DNA of 64,000 nucleotides from Polyangiaceae bacterium (GTDB taxonomy: Bacteria > Myxococcota_A > Polyangia > Polyangiales > Polyangiaceae): contig JACKEB010000024.1 in the NCBI GenBank assembly GCA_020633205.1, forward strand, positions 27,576 to 91,575. The letters are read 5' to 3'. Below, one piece after another: positions 18,073 to 28,841 of this stretch. Under the pieces are notes generated by a model. It was given only the letters and a program-made list of their open reading frames with translations. It ran no database searches and was not told where the DNA came from. Within the stretch, counting starts at the first letter, position 1. Each line of letters begins with the position of its first letter. The position numbers were made by a program, and so were the translations under genes.

Positions 18073-19575
18073 GTGCCCCCTCACGCCGACGGTCAAGACG
18101 CGATCGATGACGCAGCGCTGCGTTTCATCCTCGCCAACTTGCCCTATGCCATCTTGATTCATCAGGGCGGGCACGTCGTCTACGCGAACGGCACCGCCGC
18201 AGAGCTCCTCGAGTGCGACGATCCGGCGGCGTTGATTGGACAACCGTGGCACCGCTTCATGGTGACGGAGGACCGCAACGCGGCAGAGTCCAACGTGCGC
18301 GGTGCGCTGACTGAACAACAGGGGACACTCGCGCGCTTTGGTCCGGTGGAGCGCCGAGCGCTTAGCGCCAAGGGGAACGTGGTGCCGGTGGAGCTGCACG
18401 CCTTCACCCTCAACTGGGAGGGCAACCCGGCGCTCCTCGTCTCTGCGTCCGATATTTCTTCAAGGAAATCCATCGAGGGAAAGCTCCGGGAAGCGGACCG
18501 CATGGCCGCGGTGGGAACCCTCGCTGCTGGAGTAGCCCACGAGGTAAACAACCCACTCGCATACATCATCGCGAACCTCAGCTTCGCGGAGGAGAAGCTA
18601 CGGCACAGTCCAGATCAAGAAGAGGCGCTCGAAGCGGTGGTTGAGGCACACCAGGGCATTCAGCGGGTGCGGCAGGTCGTGAGCGACCTGAAGACGTTCA
18701 CCCATGACGACCAAAAGCCGCAGTCCGTGCTGGTCGCGAAGGTGATCCAGGCGACGGTGAAAATTGCCTCTGCACAAATCAGGCACCGCGCACGCTTGGA
18801 GGTGACCGCAGGTCGTAACGCGCGCGTGCTGGCTACCGAGACTCGGCTGTCGCAGGTGCTCCTCAACCTGCTGGTCAACGCGGCTCAGGCCGTACCCGAG
18901 GACCGAGAAGGGCGCATCGCCATCAGCTCACGGGTTGAAGGCGCTGAGGTCTGGCTCGAGGTCTCGGACAACGGCACGGGAATCCCCGCTGAGCTCGTCG
19001 ATAGGATCATGGACCCGTTCTTCACCACCAAGCCCGTTGGTGTGGGCACGGGCTTGGGCCTCTCCGTCTGCAAGAACATCGTGGAGAGCTATCAGGGCAC
19101 CCTCGAGGTCGATAGCCATCTAGGCGTGGGGACCACCATGCGCATTCGCCTACCGCTGCACAAGAGCGGCGGGAGCGTTGCGAGCATGAAGGCAACCCCA
19201 CGGAAACATGGTCCAAAGCGGCGCGTCATGATCATCGATGATGACCCGATGATCTTGCGCTCGCTCAAGCGCGTATTGAACGGTCACGACCTGACGCTGA
19301 TGTCAGGGGGAAGCGAGGCACTGGCTCACCTCGCAGAAGACCAGAGCTTCGACATCATCCTGTGCGACCTGATGATGCCTGGCGTCACCGGCATGGACGT
19401 CTACAAGCAACTCAGTCAGGTCGCGCCGGACCTAGCCAGGCGCATCGTCTTCCTCAGCGGTGGCGCGGTGACCCCGCAAGCACAGCGCTTACTGCAAGAG
19501 GCCCCTAACCGCCGTTACGAGAAGCCGCTCTCTCCCGCGGAGTTGGACGAGATCCTGCGCTCCGGCACGACGTAG
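18073..19575 (+). CDS. PAS hybrid sensor histidine kinase
   Basis: A 500-residue cytoplasmic hybrid kinase starting at a GTG. Domain order: PAS sensor (about 15-130, with HVVYANGTAAELL and ending DISSRKSIEGKL), HisKA dimerisation/phosphoacceptor domain with His156 in GVAHEVNNPL, HATPase_c with N-box NLLVNAAQAV and G-boxes DNGTGIP and GTGLGLSV, then a receiver domain (about 383-500) with acidic pair DDD and phosphoacceptor Asp432 in CDLMMPG, and a closing KPLSPAELDEIL. No transmembrane segment is visible, so it senses an internal signal. It is the last gene on this strand before a convergent gene and could control the amidoligase locus or an orphan regulator elsewhere. Confidence 0.9.
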   Translation: MPPHADGQDAIDDAALRFILANLPYAILIHQGGHVVYANGTAAELLECDDPAALIGQPWHRFMVTEDRNAAESNVRGALTEQQGTLARFGPVERRALSAKGNVVPVELHAFTLNWEGNPALLVSASDISSRKSIEGKLREADRMAAVGTLAAGVAHEVNNPLAYIIANLSFAEEKLRHSPDQEEALEAVVEAHQGIQRVRQVVSDLKTFTHDDQKPQSVLVAKVIQATVKIASAQIRHRARLEVTAGRNARVLATETRLSQVLLNLLVNAAQAVPEDREGRIAISSRVEGAEVWLEVSDNGTGIPAELVDRIMDPFFTTKPVGVGTGLGLSVCKNIVESYQGTLEVDSHLGVGTTMRIRLPLHKSGGSVASMKATPRKHGPKRRVMIIDDDPMILRSLKRVLNGHDLTLMSGGSEALAHLAEDQSFDIILCDLMMPGVTGMDVYKQLSQVAPDLARRIVFLSGGAVTPQAQRLLQEAPNRRYEKPLSPAELDEILRSGTT

Positions 19576-19601
19576 ACGACGCGATATCAGGCGAGCGAAC
19601 G

Positions 19602-21041
19602 CTACTTGAAGCCGTTGAGGTGCACGACGTACCACTCGCCTCGCCAGCTGATCAAGCTAGTCAAGTCGACGCGCATTTCCTTGCCGTCGGCGCGCTGAAA
19701 GACGAGCTTCGGGTGAGTCATGCGGAAGTAGCCAATCTTGTTCCCTTCGGAACCAGGTTGCATCCAGGACTTGCTCCGCCCGGAGGTGTCCAGCCGCAGC
19801 AGCTTGGCAAACCTCGGGTTGTCACCCAACCGCTTGTGATAGTCGTGAACGTCACGCTTGAAGTTCTTCCACAAGCGATACTCCCAGTCGCGCTCAGGCT
19901 TGGGGATGTCCTTGACCTGTTGGTATGCTTCCACAGGGAAAAAGACCGAGCGAGCGATTTCGGGATCATCCAGGATGATTGCCCGAGTGAGCAGCCGAAG
20001 GTGCTGCTTGAACAAAGGGCTCTCGAAACTCGGGTCCCCCTCGGCTTGGGGTAGCTGGGGCAGCGGCTTGCCATCATCTCCCTTGAGCTTGGGCACGATC
20101 TGCGTTGGCTTCGTGAAGCGCAACGTCATGCGATCGCTCTCACCGATGGCTTGGTACTTCGCTGCGTCCTTCTCGCCCAAGCGCAGCACCGGCGGAAGCG
20201 TCCAGACGCCTTCGGGGTAGTCTTTGGTGTCCTTCGGATTGGCGTTCAGTTCGCTCTCGGCGCTGAACTCGAAGCCCGCTGCGCCCACCAATCGCTTGAC
20301 GTAGTCAGGTGCGAGATAGCCGACATAGCCAGTCTGCTCGGGGGTCTTGCCCGGCGCCCCCCGATGTTGAACGATGCCCAAGGTCCCGCCCGGCTTGAGC
20401 ACGCGGTACGCGGCGTCGTAGACGGCAAGCGCGTAACCACCCTTCACCCAGTTGTGGGTGTTGCGAAAGCTGAGCACCAGATCCATGGAGCCGTCCGGGC
20501 CAAGTTCGATCTTCTCGGGCGGCGCGACCTGATGCACCTGCACCTTGCCGAATCGATCAGGCGAGCCCTTCAACAGCTCATCGAACTGCTTCGCAATGCG
20601 GTTCGGAGTGACGTCCTGGGGGCCTGACGGATCGAGGTTCGTGACGTGTAGGCCACCCTTCTCCGCGAGCAGCGGCGCCAGGATCTGGGTGTACCAGCCA
20701 GTGCCCGGCCAAAGCTCCAGCACTTGCATGTCGTCCTTCACACCGAAGAACTCCAGGGTCTCCAGCGGGTGCCGCCAGACGTCGCGCTCTTGGTCCTGCC
20801 GAGTTCGTTGCCCTGAGGAAATAGCGCTACGCAGCTTCTTGTCGGTCTCGGGGTCTGCCCCCGCCTGGCTCACGGCATCATAAGGGGACACCCATTCCGG
20901 CTCTTTTGGCGCGACTTCAGCCGTCGCGGTTGTAGCAGTCGACGTCGCCGAAGGCTCAGCCACGGGCGGGTTTGGGGGTGAGGTAGCGCCGCCACAAGCC
21001 GTGACCGCCAGGAGCCCGAAGTAGAGTGCAGTTCGCTTCAC
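19602..21041 (-). CDS. Lipoprotein with class I SAM-methyltransferase-like domain
   Basis: About 479 residues from the GTG at 21041, which gives a clean lipoprotein signal (VKRTALYFGLLAVTACG); a longer start at 21077 is possible. After a Pro/Ala/Thr linker comes a methyltransferase fold: LELWPGTGWYTQIL (SAM motif I), LDPSG, and MDLVLSFRNTHNW, the set typical of the predicted exported methyltransferases of proteobacteria. The last 130 residues (from LFKQHLRLL) are a second domain of unknown function, with an HPKLVFQRADGKEMRVDL-type beta hairpin. SAM is not normally available outside the cytoplasm, so real methyl transfer after export is doubtful. It is convergent with the histidine kinase gene and 26 bases from it. 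Confidence 0.7.
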   Translation of the reverse strand: MKRTALYFGLLAVTACGGATSPPNPPVAEPSATSTATTATAEVAPKEPEWVSPYDAVSQAGADPETDKKLRSAISSGQRTRQDQERDVWRHPLETLEFFGVKDDMQVLELWPGTGWYTQILAPLLAEKGGLHVTNLDPSGPQDVTPNRIAKQFDELLKGSPDRFGKVQVHQVAPPEKIELGPDGSMDLVLSFRNTHNWVKGGYALAVYDAAYRVLKPGGTLGIVQHRGAPGKTPEQTGYVGYLAPDYVKRLVGAAGFEFSAESELNANPKDTKDYPEGVWTLPPVLRLGEKDAAKYQAIGESDRMTLRFTKPTQIVPKLKGDDGKPLPQLPQAEGDPSFESPLFKQHLRLLTRAIILDDPEIARSVFFPVEAYQQVKDIPKPERDWEYRLWKNFKRDVHDYHKRLGDNPRFAKLLRLDTSGRSKSWMQPGSEGNKIGYFRMTHPKLVFQRADGKEMRVDLTSLISWRGEWYVVHLNGFK

Positions 21042-21149
21042 GGCGCGGACTCTACACTCATCGAAGGAAGCGTCCACCGTCGCCCCATTTCAAGCGCCAG
21101 GCAGCCGATTTGCGGCCCGCCTGACGCCACCGAAGTCACCGTCCGCGCC

Positions 21150-21854
21150 TCAATCCGCCTTTTCGTCCTTGAAGAGCACGGGAAACAGCAACCCCGCGAG
21201 CACGCCTCCGACGATCGGTGCGAGCCAGAATAGCCAGAGTTGAGCGAGCGCCCAGCCCCCTGCGAACAGTGCGGGCCCGGTGCTCCGCGCGGGATTCACC
21301 GAGAGATTCGTGACCGGGATACCGATCAGGTGAATCAGCGTTAGAGCGAGACCGATAGCGATTGGTGCGAAACCAGCGGGCGCCTTGCCGTGGGTCGAGC
21401 CCAGGATGATGAACAGGAAGAAGAAGGTCAGCACGACCTCCGCCACGAGCGCGGACAGCATGCTGTATCCGCCCGGAGAGTGGTCGCCGAAACCATTCGA
21501 CGCGAAGCCGGCGTGTACATCAAATCCCGCTTTCCCCGAGGCAATGACGAACAGCACCCCAGCGCCAGCCACACCGCCGACCACCTGCGCGACGACGTAA
21601 GGCAGCGCCTCTTTGGCCGGAAAACGACCGCCGGCGACCAAGCCAGCGGTAACCGCGGGGTTCAGGTGGCAGCCAGAGATGTGCCCGATGGCGTACGCCA
21701 TCGTCAACACTGTGAGGCCAAACGCCAAGGACACTCCAAGGAGTCCGATCCCGACGTTCGGAAACGCCGCCGACAACACGGCACTGCCGCAGCCTCCGAA
21801 TACCAACCAAAACGTCCCAAAGGCCTCGGCGGCCGCGCGTCGTCCCAAGCTCAT
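21150..21854 (-). CDS. aqpZ: Aquaporin Z
   Basis: A 234-residue membrane channel with six transmembrane helices and both NPA signatures (GCHLNPAVT and SVNPARS). The close match of stretches such as GRFPAKEALPYVVAQVVGG to the bacterial AqpZ subgroup indicates an orthodox water channel and not a glycerol facilitator. The aromatic/arginine filter Arg follows the second NPA as NPAR. The ATG at 21854 is preferred to upstream in-frame codons because AqpZ proteins start shortly before AAEAFGTFWLVFGG. It probably has its own promoter; there are 269 untranslated bases upstream. Confidence 0.93.
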   Translation of the reverse strand: MSLGRRAAAEAFGTFWLVFGGCGSAVLSAAFPNVGIGLLGVSLAFGLTVLTMAYAIGHISGCHLNPAVTAGLVAGGRFPAKEALPYVVAQVVGGVAGAGVLFVIASGKAGFDVHAGFASNGFGDHSPGGYSMLSALVAEVVLTFFFLFIILGSTHGKAPAGFAPIAIGLALTLIHLIGIPVTNLSVNPARSTGPALFAGGWALAQLWLFWLAPIVGGVLAGLLFPVLFKDEKAD

Positions 21855-22123
21855 GCTCTGTCTCCTGCGATGGGTAGCGCAAGGGTATGGCTCAGCGTGA
21901 GACAGCCCACTTGCTGGCGCGTGAGCGCGCATCGCGCACGCCGCTCAGCAAGGCACGTACCAACACCCGATGCCGTGGCGCAGCTTGCCCGCGGACGTCT
22001 ATTTCCGCAGGAGTAATCGCAAAAGGCGTGCGCGCACTACCCCGTTCAAGTGCCTTGGAACGAGACACGCCGCGCCACGCGCAGGGCTGAGACGACACCC
22101 GCGTCGCCTCGAGCCCGCAGTGG

Positions 22124-22552
22124 CTACTCTCGCTTGGGCTGGTCCTTGGCCTTCGCCATCTTGGTCTCTGAGCAACCGATGGAGAGCAACCACGCCTTCC
22201 GTTGCTGGGCGTTGCCCTTGCCGACATATTCAGAGCGAGCGATGCCGTCCTCCATGAACTCGCCGTTGCACTCGTCGAAGTGCTGCTCGACCGCCTTCTC
22301 CCGCGCTTTCGCGCGGCGCAGGTTCTCCTCGGCACGGCCCACGCTCTTGTCGGCGTCCGTGAGTAACGGCGGGGCGCCGAACTTGGTCTCGAGGCACCAG
22401 TCCACGGCGTCTTCGCGACAGGCGTCGTACATGTCTTGATCTTGCTGCGGAAGATCCATGTACGGCGTAGATGACGCGCACGCCAAGAGCGCTACTGCTG
22501 CCACCAGTCCCAACCCCAATACGTCCCGCCCGCGTACTCGCTTGTCAGCCAT
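22124..22552 (-). CDS. Small lipoprotein of unknown function
   Basis: A 142-residue protein, starting at the ATG 22552 (MADKRVRG). A hydrophobic segment ends in the lipobox ALLAC, so it is probably a lipoprotein. The mature part is charged and helical, with four cysteines, two of which lie in DACREDAVDWCLETKFG, and ends in a Lys-rich tail. I do not recognise a family. It is transcribed in the same direction as the zinc-ribbon gene at 22650 and the Tudor-like gene at 23121, with intergenic gaps of about 100 bases, so a three-gene unit is possible. Confidence 0.6.
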   Translation of the reverse strand: MADKRVRGRDVLGLGLVAAVALLACASSTPYMDLPQQDQDMYDACREDAVDWCLETKFGAPPLLTDADKSVGRAEENLRRAKAREKAVEQHFDECNGEFMEDGIARSEYVGKGNAQQRKAWLLSIGCSETKMAKAKDQPKRE

Positions 22553-22649
22553 CGCCACCCTCCGTCGAGAAAGCCTCAACGGGGAAAGGTGCCCGACGTC
22601 AGCCGACGAGCGTATCCCCCAACCGGGAGATGCACCCTTAGCAACGCCC

Positions 22650-23021
22650 TTAGACCAGCAACAGGATGGCGCCGACGATACCGAAGATCACGAGCATGAA
22701 GACCAGGCTAGCGACCAACATGATCACCGTCATGTTGCGGGCCCGTTTGAAGCCTTGATCCACGTGGTACTGCTGGAACTGCTGAAGGTTGTTCATGCCA
22801 GCGCCGTAGCCGTAACCCACCTGCGGGATCTTATCCTGGGGGGTGCCGGGGTACTGCGCCCCGATTTGTTGGGCGAGCATGCGATTGATGAGCACTTGAT
22901 GCTCCGCCGCTCGCGCGTGGTGAGGCAGCACCTGACCGCAGAACGGGCAGTTTGGCCGCGTCATGTCGTTGAGCGCTAGCGTTCCACCACAGTGCTGACA
23001 GTTCATCGTCGGCTGGGTCAC
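22650..23021 (-). CDS. Zinc-ribbon, single-pass membrane protein
   Basis: A 123-residue protein with an N-terminal zinc ribbon of two CxxC knuckles (NCQHCGG and NCPFCGQ, residues 8-28), a helical middle (about 35-75), and one C-terminal transmembrane helix (about 99-123) ending the protein, so the ribbon faces the cytoplasm. This tail-anchored layout suggests a membrane-attached adaptor or sensor. No enzymatic residues are visible. The neighbour at 23121 is a soluble protein with a possible Tudor-like domain. Confidence 0.65.
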   Translation of the reverse strand: MTQPTMNCQHCGGTLALNDMTRPNCPFCGQVLPHHARAAEHQVLINRMLAQQIGAQYPGTPQDKIPQVGYGYGAGMNNLQQFQQYHVDQGFKRARNMTVIMLVASLVFMLVIFGIVGAILLLV

Positions 23022-23120
23022 GTCCCCCTCGCTTTCTTGAGTGTGCAGGACACGGCGCTCAGATCATGCAAGTCGCCGTGGCCCTGCGAGACGGCGCGGC
23101 GTTTCCGCATGGTTTTTCTT

Positions 23121-23948
23121 CTACGCCTGCACGACGGCGTTCGACGGGATCCACTGCTGGGAGCCGCCTTCGAACTGCACGAGGTATTGATTGGGCGCCG
23201 CTTGCAGGACCTGCCCCGGGTAGCGATTCCCATCTGACCACATCACCATCACGCGCGAGCCCGCGGTGATGCCTCCGGTTAGCACGGCCGCGGCTTGCCC
23301 GAAGCCAAACCCGAGCGGGTTCTGCATGATGCTGGCTGCCGCGGCCTGTTGCTGCATCATCGCGGGGTTGTTCATCGCCGCGGCGATCGGATCCTGATTG
23401 GCGTAGTTGATAGCCTGCTGTTGCGAAGGCCCCTGCTGGGCCGCCGCGCTCGAGTCGACGCTCTTCTGCACCTGACGCGGGGGAGCGCCGCCTCGGATCT
23501 GCGCCTCCCATTGCTGCAGCTTCTGCGGGTGCCCCGCGTACTGCATCATGTTCTGAGCCATCTGGTTGTTCCAGTAGCCCGCGGCCTGAGTCCACTCGCT
23601 TTGCGTCAGTCCAACTGCCTGAACGGCTGGCTCGAAGCTGTACACCTTGATCATCGCCGACACGTAGACGAAGTCGTCGTAGCTGATCCGCGTGGCACCA
23701 CCTTGCCGCTTCGCGAGTGCCGCCTGGTAAAGGGGCATGAAGGCAGTGGCCACGCGCCCCATGAGGCTCATGTCCTGCATGCGCGCCGTCCAGCCGGCCT
23801 TCGCCGCCTCGTAGTCGGCCTGACTCACCCCCTCTTGAGCCAACACTTGGGCAGTGCCTGCAGGGTCGTTGTCCTTGCCATCGAGGGCCGCGCCGAGCTC
23901 GGCGTAGCGCTCCAGTGAAATCCCATTGATGGGTGCAAACGGATCCAT
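23121..23948 (-). CDS. Helical-repeat protein with C-terminal Tudor/SH3-like domain
   Basis: A 275-residue protein, apparently cytoplasmic. Residues 1-60 and about 88-135 look like two copies of a short helical module (GISLERYAELGAAL...VSQADYEAAKAGWTARM and ISYDDFVYVSAMIKV...LTQSEWTQAAGYWNNQM). A Gln/Ala-rich region follows (150-225). The last 48 residues, GSRVMVMWSDGNRYPGQVL then YLVQFEGGSQQWIPSNAV, fit the five-strand Tudor/agenet-like barrel that in eukaryotes binds methylated residues; in bacteria these act as generic protein or peptide binders. Function is unknown. Confidence 0.6.
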   Translation of the reverse strand: MDPFAPINGISLERYAELGAALDGKDNDPAGTAQVLAQEGVSQADYEAAKAGWTARMQDMSLMGRVATAFMPLYQAALAKRQGGATRISYDDFVYVSAMIKVYSFEPAVQAVGLTQSEWTQAAGYWNNQMAQNMMQYAGHPQKLQQWEAQIRGGAPPRQVQKSVDSSAAAQQGPSQQQAINYANQDPIAAAMNNPAMMQQQAAAASIMQNPLGFGFGQAAAVLTGGITAGSRVMVMWSDGNRYPGQVLQAAPNQYLVQFEGGSQQWIPSNAVVQA

Positions 23949-24163
23949 TGTCGCCTCCTCTCATCAGCAGGCCGGAAGTCGTGGGGGGTTGTAAAGAACA
24001 ATCGCCGGCGGACTTCAGGACGCGTTGAGAGCGCTCCTTTGGGTCTCGAGGCGCGTCGCGGAAACCGAATTCCCCTCGATTCCGCGGCCGAGCTTGCTCC
24101 TGCGTGAGCAGAGCATTCCAGCGGCAATCGATTCACGCCGGAAACGCGAAAGAGCTCGAGTGG

Positions 24164-24261
24164 CTACGCCTTGGGGCCTCTCAGCACCTTTGCGTAGCAC
24201 CAAGCGGCGAAACCCCAAACGAAGCTCAGCGACACCACCATGCTCACCCATCCCATCGTGG

Positions 24262-24265
<4 letters not shown>
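24164..24265 (-). CDS. MetS-like small subunit of the NSS transporter (33 residues)
   Basis: A short reading frame just downstream of the symporter gene. Its ATG (24265) overlaps the symporter stop in an ATGA, giving translational coupling, and is preceded by a purine-rich RBS-like GAGGAGGCGGA. The product is 33 residues with one hydrophobic span (SMVVSLSFVWGFAAWCYAKVL) and a basic C-terminal RGPK. Position, size and topology match the MetS-type small subunits encoded after many bacterial sodium:neurotransmitter symporters, which are needed for transport in Corynebacterium MetPS. The coupled start is the strongest evidence. Confidence 0.7.
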
Positions 24266-25869
<1,604 letters not shown>

Positions 25870-26064
25870 CTTGAACGACCCCGTGCACCGAACCAACCGC
25901 GTCTATGACCACGGCGACGCGCCGTGCGTCGGGAAGCTACAGCGCCGATTCGGGGGTGCGCAATCGAGGACTGCAAGCTCGCAGCGGGAGACTGCACCTC
26001 TGCAGGGCGCCTGCCAGGTAGATTGCCAGTTGACCCCTCCCCTCGATGCCCCATGTGAGGTCAC

Positions 26065-26892
26065 ATGCCCCCGGCCGCTCCCGATTTCGTCCACGTTTCC
26101 ACCCCCGCGCCAACGGCTGCAGCAGCGTTTGCGCTTCCCCAGCACGCCTTCAAGCTCGATGTACCCGAGGGCTGGCGCCAGGGGCGCGGAGCGTTCGGTG
26201 GCTACGTGATCGCGGCGTTGACTCGGGCGACCGATCAACTCGAGAGCAACGCGGACCGCAAACTGCGCTCGCTGACTTCCACGATCCCCGCCCCGGTGGT
26301 CGCGGGCCCCGCTGACGTGTACGTCAGTCCCTTGCGCATCGGAAGCGGTGTTTCTACGTGGCAATCACTGTTGGTTCAAGAGAACGAGGTGCGTGCGCAA
26401 GCGACGCTGGTCTACGGCAAGCAGCGAGTCTCGACGGCGGGTTGGTCGCCCCAGCCTCCTACGGGGCACCCCCACTGGTCAGAGGTGGACGTCGTCAACA
26501 TGCGGGCACCGCTGGGCCCCGAGTTTGCTCAGCACTTCGAGTTTCGCCCCGTTGGAGCACCTCCTTTCAGTGGAGGTAGCGAACCCATCGCGAGCGGTTG
26601 GATCCGAAACCGTCCCGCGCTGTCCAAGCTCAGCGCCGCCGATGTGCTCGCGCTACTCGACGCTTGGTGGCCAGCTTCCTTCGTCTTGGAGACCGCGCCG
26701 CGGCCGATGGCTACCTTGACCTACACCGCAGAGCTGTTGGTGGACCCCGCAAGTCTGGACGATGCACCGCTGTTCTATCGAGCGCGCAGCGAAGCCATGC
26801 ACGACGGCTTTTGCGCCGAGTTTCGTGAGCTATGGACGGTTCAGGGCGCTCTGGTGGGCCTCAATCAACAGACATTCGTGATGATCCGCTAG
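26065..26892 (+). CDS. Acyl-CoA thioesterase-like double-hotdog protein
   Basis: A 275-residue protein of the thioesterase (TesB-like, double hotdog) family. The N-terminal repeat has GWRQGRGAFGGYVIAALTRA, the conserved substrate-loop region of the family, followed by strand-rich segments; the C-terminal repeat contains MATLTYTAELL and a WTVQGALVGLNQQTFVM ending. Family members hydrolyse acyl-CoA thioesters; the chain preference cannot be read from sequence. It is monocistronic: 195 bases upstream are shared with the divergent symporter. Confidence 0.78.
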   Translation: MPPAAPDFVHVSTPAPTAAAAFALPQHAFKLDVPEGWRQGRGAFGGYVIAALTRATDQLESNADRKLRSLTSTIPAPVVAGPADVYVSPLRIGSGVSTWQSLLVQENEVRAQATLVYGKQRVSTAGWSPQPPTGHPHWSEVDVVNMRAPLGPEFAQHFEFRPVGAPPFSGGSEPIASGWIRNRPALSKLSAADVLALLDAWWPASFVLETAPRPMATLTYTAELLVDPASLDDAPLFYRARSEAMHDGFCAEFRELWTVQGALVGLNQQTFVMIR

Positions 26893-26928
26893 CGATAGTC
26901 ACCCTCGAATTGCCACACGGCTGATTGT

Positions 26929-26943
26929 CCGAGACACTCTCGG
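26929..26943 (+). promoter_or_regulatory. Palindrome at the ribosome-binding position
   Basis: CCGAGA (26929-26934), CAC, TCTCGG (26938-26943): a perfect 6-bp stem with a 3-base loop, ending 2 bases before the ATG at 26946. It could limit ribosome access in mRNA, bind a dimeric repressor, or simply be coding if the gene starts at the TTG at 26925. Confidence 0.35.
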
Positions 26944-26945
26944 GC

Positions 26946-28040
26946 ATGGCTGGCCGAACAGAGCCGGGTTCGTTTCCTCACGGCATCATCCGAGGCACCT
27001 GGACCTGCCTCGCGATTTTTTGGGGGTTAGGGCTTACAGGCTGCGGCAACGCGGACTCTGGCGACAGCAGTGCAAACCAGGACCCTCCGAGCACGTTACG
27101 CGCCCTGACGTTCAACACCGGCACCACCGGTGGACTCGCCCACGACAAGCCACCGGACGACGGCTACACTTCGGCAGAAGCCGCGCTGTCAGATATGTAC
27201 TACGGCGACGGCCTGGCGTGGCAGACGGTGGTGGACGACACTCGCGCCTTCTTCGACCGGCTCAACTCGGATCCAGACACGGGGATCGATGTGATCGCCT
27301 TTCAGGAGATCTTTTACTCCGGAGACTGCGTGAGTGTGCCCGAAGAGGCCAAGCCAGGGTTTGTCTGCGAGACCTGGCAACCCGGAACCCCTAGCGTCGC
27401 CCAGCTGATACTTGGAGCCGGCTACCAGGTGGCGTGCAACATCGAGAAGCCGGACAAGTGCATTGCCGTAAGGAAATCCTTCGCAACGATCCGCGGATGC
27501 GACCAGGACCTATGCTTGGATGCCCTGGCGGGTGCGCGGGTCCCCGACTGCGGCGGCGGTTCTAGGGTGGGACGCGCGGAGCTAGAGCTGACGAGCGGCG
27601 ATGAGCTGACCGTCGTGCTGGTGCACGGCTCGAGTGGGATCGAGCAGAAGGATCAGGACTGCCGGATGCAACAATTCCAGCAGATCTTTCAGCAGCTAGA
27701 CCCAGGCGTCGATGGGCTCAAGGGCGCACCCGGGGCCAATGGCAGCCGCAACCTCATCCTCGGGGACCTGAACACCGATCCCGGTCGCAACTTCGACTTC
27801 GACGAGAGCGCCGCCTACTTCGCCGACCACGCCGACGGGACGAAGTTTCACTTCGTGACCGACGTAGGACCTACGGCTACGCCAACCTACGGTGGCCTAT
27901 TCAACATCGACCACATCGTAAGTGACTACTACACGGGCAACTGCGTCACGGCGGGCGTGAGCGACGGGGTGCCTGGTGTCACGAGCACCACCTACTTCGA
28001 CCACAAGCCGGTGTACTGCAACCTCGAACCACCAAAATAA
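26946..28040 (+). CDS. Endonuclease/exonuclease/phosphatase-fold lipoprotein
   Basis: A 364-residue predicted lipoprotein (ATG at 26946; lipobox GLTGC). A TTG seven codons upstream is the other possible start. The domain is the DNase I-like fold of sphingomyelinases and exonuclease III: ALTFNTG (metal-side Asn), VIAFQEIFYSG (catalytic Glu), VVLVHGSSG, ILGDLNTDP (Asp/Asn pair), NIDHIVSD, and a terminal FDHKPVYC with the Asp-His dyad. All key residues are present, so hydrolysis of a phosphodiester, on lipids or nucleic acids outside the cytoplasm, is plausible. Six cysteines in the mature part suggest disulfides. It is convergent with the next gene. Confidence 0.8.
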   Translation: MAGRTEPGSFPHGIIRGTWTCLAIFWGLGLTGCGNADSGDSSANQDPPSTLRALTFNTGTTGGLAHDKPPDDGYTSAEAALSDMYYGDGLAWQTVVDDTRAFFDRLNSDPDTGIDVIAFQEIFYSGDCVSVPEEAKPGFVCETWQPGTPSVAQLILGAGYQVACNIEKPDKCIAVRKSFATIRGCDQDLCLDALAGARVPDCGGGSRVGRAELELTSGDELTVVLVHGSSGIEQKDQDCRMQQFQQIFQQLDPGVDGLKGAPGANGSRNLILGDLNTDPGRNFDFDESAAYFADHADGTKFHFVTDVGPTATPTYGGLFNIDHIVSDYYTGNCVTAGVSDGVPGVTSTTYFDHKPVYCNLEPPK

Positions 28041-28082
28041 GCGAGGCCCGGGAACTCCCGTGGCTGCCTATCAAACACGGGC

Positions 28083-28841
28083 TCAGCTGTCCGCAAGGAC
28101 CACCCAACCCTCGTCTTCCGCACCCGGCGAGACTGCGGCCAGTAAGTTACACACTTGCTGAACCTCCGCCACGGTACGGGAGTTCGTGAGGTCAGCTCGC
28201 AGGTCGGGCGAAGATCGCCTGGACGCATGCTCGAGGAACTCCAACCAGAAGCGAGTGTACGCCTCGAGCATCTCCCGGGACTCGAGGGAGATGAAAGCGA
28301 CCTCGAGCACCATCGCGCTGTCGAGGTAGTGCTCCGAGCCTTCACCATCGATCCAGTTGTGCTCGACCGGCTCGTGCAACGCAGCAAGCGCGCCGGGCTG
28401 CTCCCCTCTGGGCGCGTACCAACCAGCTCCCACCTCAAGCTGAGAAATCAAATCCGCATAGATTTGTTGGCAGATCGTGTCCTTCGTCTCCACCTGGGTC
28501 ACGAAGAACTCGAACAGGGCCTGCTCGAACACCGCATCCACCGGATAGGTGACATAGCGATAGCATCCGAGTGGCTGCCCGCCAGACAGTGGACAGTTGG
28601 CGCAATCCGGGATGCCACGCTCGAAACTCGCGACCTCGCGGACGATGCCAGGATAGGTCAACGTGCGAGGACCGCGACCGGTGACGGAGACAGTGATCTG
28701 AATGGCTTCGCGACGCTCCTCAGGAACGCGCTCCTCTACGAGTCGCTTGTATGCACGCAACTTGAGCCGACCGAGAAAGCCCTCTGGCTTCAGCTCCGTC
28801 TGCAGTTGGCAAGCACGCCAGCCAATGAAGTCCGCACCCAT
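28083..28841 (-). CDS. Conserved-looking protein of unknown function
   Basis: A 252-residue soluble protein that I do not recognise. It begins MGADFIGWRACQLQ and has a Cys cluster around residues 98-112 (DCANCPLSGGQPLGCYRYV), followed by TYPVDAVFEQALFEFF. A CxxC plus a further Cys suggests bound metal or disulfide, and the regular alternation of acidic and aromatic residues suggests a globular all-alpha C-terminal half. No signal peptide is seen. It stands alone, with 668 bases upstream that carry no convincing gene. Confidence 0.6.
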   Translation of the reverse strand: MGADFIGWRACQLQTELKPEGFLGRLKLRAYKRLVEERVPEERREAIQITVSVTGRGPRTLTYPGIVREVASFERGIPDCANCPLSGGQPLGCYRYVTYPVDAVFEQALFEFFVTQVETKDTICQQIYADLISQLEVGAGWYAPRGEQPGALAALHEPVEHNWIDGEGSEHYLDSAMVLEVAFISLESREMLEAYTRFWLEFLEHASRRSSPDLRADLTNSRTVAEVQQVCNLLAAVSPGAEDEGWVVLADS

